Shown: in pieces, positions 7,979-13,259 of the stretch
How the letters are laid out: each line of letters opens with the position of its first letter
Position numbering within the stretch: position 1 is the first letter of the stretch
NCBI GenBank assembly: GCA_029857655.1
Contig: JAOUGR010000020.1
Span: forward strand, 1 to 13,259
Length of the DNA: 13,259 nt
Source of the DNA: Gammaproteobacteria bacterium
GTDB lineage: Bacteria; Pseudomonadota; Gammaproteobacteria; Steroidobacterales; Steroidobacteraceae
Reading direction: 5' to 3'
Notes under the pieces: model-generated
The model's database searches: none
What the model was told of the DNA's origin: nothing
Seen by the model: only the letters and a program-made list of their open reading frames with translations
Translations under genes and position numbers: made by a program

Positions 7979-10621
7979 AACATCGGGAGACGGATCGAAG
8001 CGCTGGCCGGGTCCGCCGAGCCTTGCTACCAGGTGCGCGCGCGCCAGACTCGCTGGCGAGGCGCCATGCTGCAGATCCATGCGCCAGAGGCCGCCTTCGA
8101 CGTCGATCACGTACATTCGATCGGCGAATCCATCGCCATCCATATCCAGTACGCGCGGCGCTGAAGGAAGGCTCACGGTCATCTCGGGCAAGTGCAGATC
8201 GGGTGACAATGCGGCGCTGCCAGCAGCACGCCACAAGCGGCGCCCGGTCGCGGCGTCGAAAATCGACAGCGATGCACCGGACGTGCGCACAGGTGATACG
8301 CGGGAATCGTAGGCGCGGTCGTAGCCGCCTGCCAGCACGACGACCCAGGAGCCGGGGTTCTGGCCGGAACTGGCGACAGATAGTTGCGTGATCACCGGTT
8401 CGGGCCAGCTTTCGGCCCCGTCATCGAGATCGCCGGGTGCGAGTGACCACATCAGTCGTGGTTCGTCGGGCGATCCGACGTCCAGGGCGTAGTAGCCACT
8501 GCCGCCGCGGCCGAATCCGAAAATCAGCCAGAGGTGTTCGCCGGCTGATGCATCAATCCGACCGTCTCCATCGGAATCGTGGCGATGCAGCACCAATGGT
8601 CCATCGATGCCGTGGCTTCGGGCAGTGGTTGATTCGTCACGCATCAACTCCGGAAGTCGGGCGAGCAAAGGCCGGGGAATGAAGGCCCATCGCTCGACGC
8701 CTGTGTCCGTGTCGAATGCGTGCAGCAGGCCATCATGGGTTGCGACAAATGTGGTGCGGCCGCCGTCCATCCCGTAATTCACGCTGATCGGTGCGCGCAG
8801 GCCGGGATCACCGAGCTGGCGTTGATTGAGGAGCCATGAAACGACTTCCACCTGAGTCTCGCGGTCATGCGAGGCCAGGCCAAAGAGTGCGGCGCTCAAC
8901 AATGCGTTGTCGGAAGCCAGGCGATTTCGCGCGGAGGTCAGGGCATCGGTTGTGACATCGCTGTACAGCCGTCGCGATTGCGCGGCTGGCAGCCGGCCTG
9001 CGGCGCCACCCAACAATGGCGCATCCCCGTCTGGTTGACTGCTCCACGCGCTGATGCTGCCGTCGCGTGGCAGGCCGGATACCGGATCGAGTGCCGGTTC
9101 CCCATCACGACCGATTGCGACGGGCGCGGAAAGCGGGGTGGCGGGGGCCTGCAGCCGGTAACGCAACAGGTTGCCCAGCCACCGTTGCCGTGCCCGTGGC
9201 GCCGACATGCCATAGATCACGGCGGGCTCATGGGTGGAATCGGGTGTGAGTAACAAGCCAGCCGACGACAACTGGGCACCCGCCGCCACGGCCGCATCAT
9301 GTTGCAGGCTGCGAGCAACGACATTCGCGAAGCCAAGCGGGCCTCCCAGAATTTCTGCCGTGCCGCCAGCACGGTCCAGGGATTCAGCCACGAGAGACGG
9401 CAGGGGCGATGGAGCGACCCACGTCAGCTGTGCGAACTGGCGCCCCGGCAGGTCTTCCCGCAGGTCGGACTGCGTCAACCACTGCCCGATTGCGGGCAGG
9501 CAACTCGCATCGCAGTCTCCTGTCAGTTCCGTGAACCCGGGCTGGCTCCGGGCGATGGGTCCCGCCCCGGCATCCTGTGATGACGTGCCGCCTGTGACGA
9601 GGGCAATCGTCACGGGCCGGCAGGGACACAAGAAGGGAGACAAGTAGTGCGCAGGATCCTGCCGATCTCTTGCAGCGATATCCGCGCGCGCGTCGTCACC
9701 GTAAAGTACGGGGCCACCGGAAAGCCACAGCACGATCTCGGCCATTGTCTCGGCTATTGGCGCACCCCCGGATGGAGAGATGTCATTCAACAAGGCTGGC
9801 AATTGCAATGCGGCCACTGCCGCAGATACCGGAGCCAGCAGGACGAATCCGCCTTCCGCATCGGGAACGCGATCGGAGTAGCGGACTAGCGCGACGTCCA
9901 GTCCGTCCGTGGCGGAAACCGCGGCGACGATTTCTGCGGTGACCGCTGCCATGCGCGTCGTTTGCGTGGTCGGACCCGCGGCTGCCAGGTAGTTCAGGAA
10001 ATTGCCCGCATAGAATATGTATGGGTCGCCAAGCGGGGCGGCATCCCAGTCAATTTCCGACTCCGGACTCTGGCTCCAGGGGCCGGTTGGACCGTCGGTG
10101 GCGAACCATGGACCAGCTTCGCGGCCGTGATGAGCTCGGTCACTCCGGCATTCGACGGGATCCGAGCTTTCCACGCTCAACGCACCCCAATGACTTCCCG
10201 ACGGATTCCATTGAGCTGCCCGTGAGGACACGAAGTATCCGTAGCGCGCGAGCGCGGCGCGCGCGGCGTCGCATTGCAAACCGATTTCTCCGGGCGTGGC
10301 ACTCAAGGCAAGGCCGGCCATCGCCAGGCAGTCGGGCGCCGGGCCTGGCCCACGGCGCCAGTAGACGCGCCGTGAATCGCATTGCCGCGTTGCGCCGGCC
10401 GCGTAATCAGTCGACGGGTCGTACGGTACGGCGAGCCTGATCGGCTCGCCCATCGAGGCGGAAGTATCGACCGCGATGACCAGCAATGGCCTGATGCTCG
10501 CCGGCAATGGCGCCCGGCTGAGCCAGGCTTCATCCGGATCCGCACCGGCCAGGCCTGCGAATCCGAGAATCAGGCCCGCCGCTGACTTCAGCAAGAATCG
10601 TGAAAGGCCGAGGCGTTTCAT
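7976..10621 (-). CDS. pilY1: PilY1 pilus-tip adhesin, N-terminal 881 residues (ends at premature amber codon)
   Basis: PilY1 is the tip-associated adhesin, surface sensor and pilus-biogenesis factor of type IVa pili. Residues 1-27 look like a Sec signal peptide with cleavage after AGA. A VWA-like domain follows, with DTSAS (52-56), the VYW stretch (86-88), VECRSDRAHHG (156-166) and YAGNFLNYL (204-212). The propeller begins near 570-630 with the ATHDGLLHAFD stretch (627-637). Two Ca-binding-type loops are visible, DSDGDGRID (682-690) and DMDGDGFAD (826-834), the latter followed by RMYVIDVEGGLWRMDL. The frame meets TAG after residue 881, although 200 further PilY1 codons continue in frame. The VWA metal site looks incomplete: GGAPI at 285-289 and TGG at 343-345, where GGTPI and TDG are usual. 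The ATG overlaps the pilX stop (ATGA). Confidence 0.9.
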   Translation of the reverse strand: MKRLGLSRFLLKSAAGLILGFAGLAGADPDEAWLSRAPLPASIRPLLVIAVDTSASMGEPIRLAVPYDPSTDYAAGATRQCDSRRVYWRRGPGPAPDCLAMAGLALSATPGEIGLQCDAARAALARYGYFVSSRAAQWNPSGSHWGALSVESSDPVECRSDRAHHGREAGPWFATDGPTGPWSQSPESEIDWDAAPLGDPYIFYAGNFLNYLAAAGPTTQTTRMAAVTAEIVAAVSATDGLDVALVRYSDRVPDAEGGFVLLAPVSAAVAALQLPALLNDISPSGGAPIAETMAEIVLWLSGGPVLYGDDARADIAARDRQDPAHYLSPFLCPCRPVTIALVTGGTSSQDAGAGPIARSQPGFTELTGDCDASCLPAIGQWLTQSDLREDLPGRQFAQLTWVAPSPLPSLVAESLDRAGGTAEILGGPLGFANVVARSLQHDAAVAAGAQLSSAGLLLTPDSTHEPAVIYGMSAPRARQRWLGNLLRYRLQAPATPLSAPVAIGRDGEPALDPVSGLPRDGSISAWSSQPDGDAPLLGGAAGRLPAAQSRRLYSDVTTDALTSARNRLASDNALLSAALFGLASHDRETQVEVVSWLLNQRQLGDPGLRAPISVNYGMDGGRTTFVATHDGLLHAFDTDTGVERWAFIPRPLLARLPELMRDESTTARSHGIDGPLVLHRHDSDGDGRIDASAGEHLWLIFGFGRGGSGYYALDVGSPDEPRLMWSLAPGDLDDGAESWPEPVITQLSVASSGQNPGSWVVVLAGGYDRAYDSRVSPVRTSGASLSIFDAATGRRLWRAAGSAALSPDLHLPEMTVSLPSAPRVLDMDGDGFADRMYVIDVEGGLWRMDLQHGASPASLARAHLVARLGGPGQRFDPSPDV

Positions 10622-11052
10622 TGGTACGGCACCACGACGTAGAAGCCCTGCTCGAACCGCACCCGCGCGTTCCGCGTCGCCTGACCCGTTGACACGATCA
10701 GGTAGTGCTGCGCCCGAAGTGCGGCATCCGGTGTTCCAATGCTGAATCCAGGGGGAGTCGCGCCATCGCTTTCGATTTCCGTGGTTCGCGTTTCAAAGTG
10801 CGCCAGGCTCGCCGCGCCGACGCCGTGCGGAATCGGTCCGGCGGAACTCGCGCCCGCGTGTCCTCGTGCCACCTGCAGGGCATGGGTAATTCCCGCCTCT
10901 GCCGCTTCGAGGGCATGGGCGGCGCCTTGCTGATGCCCGGCCAACGCAAGTGCGGTTACCGCCGCGGCGGCCGAGGCAAGGGCCAGCGCGGAGAGTCCGG
11001 CCAGCAACACGAGTGCGATGGCGAGTGCCGCACCCCTGGATGCATGCATCAC
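10618..11052 (-). CDS. pilX: Type IV pilus assembly protein PilX
   Basis: This 144-residue minor pilin-like protein opens with a short leader, then RGAALAIALVLLAGLSALALASAAAA and a downstream HALEAAEAGITHALQ, the pattern of the PilX N-terminal family (QRGAALxxALxxL, then AAEAALR). As usual for that family, mature position +5 is not Glu, which fits a tip position as in GspK of type II secretion. The start is GTG at 11052, which overlaps the pilW stop as GTGA; the ATG immediately after it (11049-11047) is an alternative. The stop overlaps the pilY1 ATG by 4 nt. PilX, PilV, PilW and PilE are known to form the priming complex with PilY1, and the gene order here is the standard one. Confidence 0.87.
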   Translation of the reverse strand: MMHASRGAALAIALVLLAGLSALALASAAAAVTALALAGHQQGAAHALEAAEAGITHALQVARGHAGASSAGPIPHGVGAASLAHFETRTTEIESDGATPPGFSIGTPDAALRAQHYLIVSTGQATRNARVRFEQGFYVVVPYQ

Positions 11053-11999
11053 GGCCAGCCCCGCAGATTGCGCAGTTCGAATACACCGCTGGACAGCTTG
11101 CGGCGATGGCGGCTCGATACGGATGGCTCCGTGCGATTCGAATAGGCCAGCGCGGGCAGATTGATGGCCGGGCTCTCCGCAGTATCGCTGCGCACGCGGA
11201 TCCAGATGCGCACGGCGCGCGGTGTATCCGGTGTCGGTATCTCAGCCGGGGTGACCCAGCGATCGATTGCATCATCCTGGTCTCCCGGATCGTCGAGCCC
11301 GAATTCCACCTGCATGTCTTCGACGCCCGTGACGAGTTCTTCATCCTGAAATGCGGGCCGACTGCCACCGACCAGCCGCTTGCGTCTCAGTGAAGGCCAG
11401 CCACGCTGCGCACTTGAGTCGGCACTGACATAAAAAACGCTGACTTCGAGATCGTGCACGCGTGCAGCGCCGCCAAGACGCGTGTTGCCATCCGCCATCA
11501 GGCGCGCCGCACGAATATTGGATTCGACCTGCAAGCGACCGGCTTCCGGCAGCGCAGCGGACGAAGACACGTGCCTCAATGTCAGTGTGTCCGAGCCCGC
11601 GACCACCCGCGCATTCGGTCCCGCAGCGCAGCGCAGTGGAGCGCTTGCATCGATACGGTAGGCGCCGTCGGCTGCCGTGATCACCGAGCCGAGATCGAGT
11701 GCCAGCGACTCACCGCAACCACCGCTCACGGCTAGGCCAGGCGCTTCCGCGACGCCGGCCGCGCTCGAACCATCGACCGGACTGCCGGGCTTGGCCAACC
11801 CGAGGTAACCCGCCAGCTGCAGCTCGTCGGCCAGAATAGCGAAAGCGGCATCGGTGGTTTCCTCGAGCTTGGCCACGGCCTCGCTGCTGCGATGTATCGC
11901 GCGGCCACGCGCAACAAGCGCCAGTGCCCCTGCGATCGCAATCAACGCGAGCACCATCGCAATCATCATTTCGACGAGGGTAAGCCCCTTGTTTCGCAT
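11049..11999 (-). CDS. pilW: Type IV minor pilin PilW
   Basis: This 316-residue prepilin has leader MRNKG, cleavage before Leu, Glu at +5 and the hydrophobic helix (LTLVEMMIAMVLALIAIAG). Family features are EELQLAGYLG-like residues (DELQLAGYLGLAKPG), an LVTGVEDMQVEFGLD motif in the C-terminal half and a terminal RRKLSSGVFELRNLRG, all typical of PilW. The frame is open further upstream, but the ATG at 11999 gives the correct short leader and its first base is the last base of the pilV stop (TGATG). PilW is a large minor pilin of the tip-priming complex. It sits between pilV and pilX as in Pseudomonas and overlaps pilX by 4 nt. Confidence 0.92.
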   Translation of the reverse strand: MRNKGLTLVEMMIAMVLALIAIAGALALVARGRAIHRSSEAVAKLEETTDAAFAILADELQLAGYLGLAKPGSPVDGSSAAGVAEAPGLAVSGGCGESLALDLGSVITAADGAYRIDASAPLRCAAGPNARVVAGSDTLTLRHVSSSAALPEAGRLQVESNIRAARLMADGNTRLGGAARVHDLEVSVFYVSADSSAQRGWPSLRRKRLVGGSRPAFQDEELVTGVEDMQVEFGLDDPGDQDDAIDRWVTPAEIPTPDTPRAVRIWIRVRSDTAESPAINLPALAYSNRTEPSVSSRHRRKLSSGVFELRNLRGWP

Positions 12000-12454
12000 C
12001 ACGTGGTCACCGGCAGCTGGAACTGCTCGGATCCGCCACCGGTTGCTGGCCAGCGGACCGAAATGAGGTATGCGGACACCCGGGGATCCGGAACGCTTAC
12101 GGCGACGGTGGAACCATGGGGCAAGGTCAACACAGCTTCTGCCGCCCAGGTGATGCGTAATCTTTCTGCGGCCCGCTCCGGCGCACAACTGGCGGGGTAG
12201 CCTGCGCAGGCTGCGTCCGGATCGGTGCCGGCGATAGCCAGCACCGGAAGTTCGTCCGGCCTGCGAATCGCGCGCAACTGGTCCGCGATGGAGGCGGCGA
12301 TCCGGATTGCCGCGCGGTGATTGGAAGATTCGCGTTCCTGCCTGACCGTTTGCAGAAGCATTGCGGTCGAGCCCGCGAGGCCCGCCACCATGACGGCGAT
12401 CGCAATCAGCGCTTCGGGCAGCGTGAATCCCCGTGCCGGTCGCTTGGTCAGCAT
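11999..12454 (-). CDS. pilV: Type IV minor pilin PilV
   Basis: This 151-residue prepilin has leader MLTKRPARG, then FTLPEALIAIAVMVAGLAG. It therefore has the G^F processing site, Glu at +5 (with the Pro-Glu seen in some PilV proteins) and the membrane helix. A pair of cysteines lies in DAACAGYPASCAPE, and a C-terminal LPHGSTVAVSV and AYLISVRWP pattern is common in PilV. The ATG at 12454 overlaps the fimT stop by 7 nt, and the stop overlaps the pilW ATG by 1 nt. It acts with PilW, PilX, PilE and PilY1 in the tip complex. The assignment rests on the N-terminal motif, length and position. Confidence 0.9.
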   Translation of the reverse strand: MLTKRPARGFTLPEALIAIAVMVAGLAGSTAMLLQTVRQERESSNHRAAIRIAASIADQLRAIRRPDELPVLAIAGTDPDAACAGYPASCAPERAAERLRITWAAEAVLTLPHGSTVAVSVPDPRVSAYLISVRWPATGGGSEQFQLPVTT

Positions 12455-12942
12455 CTGAGTTTCCGGTTCGTCGCGTCGCGTTCGCTGATGCGCGGGCGAC
12501 CGCTGCGGCTCACGATCACCGCGCGGGCAGCGTGACTGCCACGCCTGTCGCAGATCGTCAGGGTTGCCGGACTTGCGAAACTCGTGCCGGGCTCAAAGTA
12601 GATGACCGCGCGATTCGACCTGATCGTCGGCCCATGGTCGGGTTTCGATGACGGAAGGCTGCGGTGGACAGTGCCGTCGGCGCCGACAACCAGCAGGCCC
12701 CTGGACCAGTCGTCGCCACCGGAACAACGCAACGCATCGATGGTGCCGCAAAGCTCGGTAGACTCGCCGCGCGTGGCGGCGAACTGGCGCGCGGCTTGCA
12801 CCGCATGCATGGCGGTCGTGACAATCGCGTCACGCCGGCTGTCGAGCAGCCATGCGCCAAAGCCCGGATAGGCGAGGGTCGCGAGGACCGCCACCAGCGC
12901 GAGGGCGGCCAGCAGTTCGAGCAGTGTGTAGCCACGTGACAT
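12448..12942 (-). CDS. fimT: GspH/FimT-family minor pilin (FimT or FimU)
   Basis: This 164-residue prepilin has a very short leader MSRG, cleavage before Tyr, Glu at +5 and the helix YTLLELLAALALVAVLATLAYP. The globular part has the GspH/FimT ending ATLTICDRRG, ARAVIVSRSGRPRIS. The C-terminal GRPR fits the GRxR motif that published work on FimT (Legionella and relatives) links to DNA binding in natural transformation. By position, first in the operon before pilV, it corresponds to FimU of P. aeruginosa, so the symbol is uncertain. An in-frame TAG 12 nt upstream leaves the ATG at 12942 as the only reasonable start. No strong Shine-Dalgarno sequence lies at the right distance; an AAGGAG (12977-12972) is too far upstream. 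It is the first gene of the overlapping six-gene operon. Confidence 0.87.
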   Translation of the reverse strand: MSRGYTLLELLAALALVAVLATLAYPGFGAWLLDSRRDAIVTTAMHAVQAARQFAATRGESTELCGTIDALRCSGGDDWSRGLLVVGADGTVHRSLPSSKPDHGPTIRSNRAVIYFEPGTSFASPATLTICDRRGSHAARAVIVSRSGRPRISERDATNRKLRC

Positions 12943-12995
12943 GCATCGAGGCTAGCCCGGTTCTGCGCGCGCTCCTTGCTGCAATTGCGCTGTGT

Positions 12996-13024
12996 TTGAG
13001 CGGATTTCAGCCGGAGCGTATATT
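12996..13024 (+). promoter_or_regulatory. Probable sigma70 promoter of the Fur-family gene
   Basis: TTGAGC (12996-13001), a 17-nt spacer and TATATT (13019-13024) form a good sigma70-type promoter. The expected start of transcription is near 13031, only about 2 nt before the ATG at 13033, so the mRNA could be leaderless. The region 12943-13032 is the only intergenic space shared with the divergent pilin operon. I could not find a convincing promoter for that operon in it. Confidence 0.5.
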
Positions 13025-13032
13025 TGTACCTG

Positions 13033-13259
13033 ATGGACGCCGCCAGCCCGATACCCCATTCCGACCGCAGGCGCACGGCAGCGCTGCTCACGAGCCACGG
13101 AATACACCCGACCGCGCAACGCATCCGCATTGCGGACGTGCTGTTTTCGTGCGAGCAGCACCTTAGCGCCGAACAGGTGATCCGCCTGCTCACCAGGGAT
13201 GGGCTGCGCGTGTCGAAGGCAACCGTCTACAACACGCTGAATCTGTTCGCGGACAAGGG
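13033..13259 (+). CDS. Fur-family transcriptional regulator, N-terminal part (cut by window edge)
   Basis: The frame from ATG 13033 runs off the end of the window; 75 complete codons are visible. The segment TSHGIHPTAQRIRIADVLF, then EQHLSAEQVIRLL and VSKATVYNTLNLFADKG is the winged-helix DNA-binding domain of Fur-family metalloregulators (compare HHVSAEDLY and LATVYRVLNQF of E. coli Fur). His43 in QHLSAE matches the conserved metal-site His of Fur. The C-terminal dimerisation and metal-binding half is outside the window, so Fur, Zur and PerR types cannot be separated. The gene is divergent from the minor-pilin operon with 90 nt between starts. Whether it controls the pilin genes cannot be seen here. 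Confidence 0.88.
   Translation, partial: MDAASPIPHSDRRRTAALLTSHGIHPTAQRIRIADVLFSCEQHLSAEQVIRLLTRDGLRVSKATVYNTLNLFADK

Noticed and set aside
1..13259. tRNA, rRNA, CRISPR, insertion sequence, prophage or defence system
   Set aside because: I found no repeat arrays, transposase or integrase motifs, or tRNA-like stretches; nearly every base is covered by the annotated genes.

Overview
The window is a GC-rich chromosomal segment that looks gammaproteobacterial. The order rpsT (divergent), murJ, ribF, ileS, lspA, ispH, then a convergent type IV minor-pilin operon (pilE, pilY1, pilX, pilW, pilV, fimT/fimU-like), matches the layout I know from Pseudomonas aeruginosa (PA4563 to about PA4549). Differences are the absence of fkpB between lspA and ispH, of pilY2 between pilY1 and pilE, and of a second GspH-type gene next to fimT. 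Species cannot be assigned from the sequence alone.

Left arm, plus strand (152-6957): MurJ lipid II flippase, RibF riboflavin kinase/FAD synthetase, IleS, LspA lipoprotein signal peptidase and IspH of the MEP isoprenoid pathway. murJ-ribF has a 32-nt gap, ribF-ileS a 2-nt gap, and ileS/lspA and lspA/ispH overlap by 4 nt, so these genes are probably co-transcribed. The first 92 nt hold the start of rpsT (ribosomal protein S20) on the minus strand.

Right arm, minus strand (12942 down to 6963): six type IV pilus genes, all overlapping end to start: fimT/fimU-like, pilV, pilW, pilX, pilY1, pilE. Their products form the minor-pilin tip complex that primes pilus assembly and presents the PilY1 adhesin/mechanosensor. 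The operon converges on ispH with only 5 nt between stop codons. At the right edge a Fur-family regulator starts divergently and runs off the window.

The main anomaly is in pilY1. An in-frame amber codon (TAG, minus strand, 7978-7976) follows residue 881, yet the same frame continues for 200 codons of recognisable PilY1 C-terminal propeller and ends inside pilE. This is a recent nonsense mutation, a sequence error, or a readthrough site. PilY1 also keeps the DxSxS metal motif of its VWA domain but seems to lack the other two metal-site residues. FimT carries the GRxR motif linked to DNA uptake. Apart from these points the window is ordinary housekeeping and pilus DNA; I see no tRNA, rRNA, CRISPR, mobile element or wholly new system.
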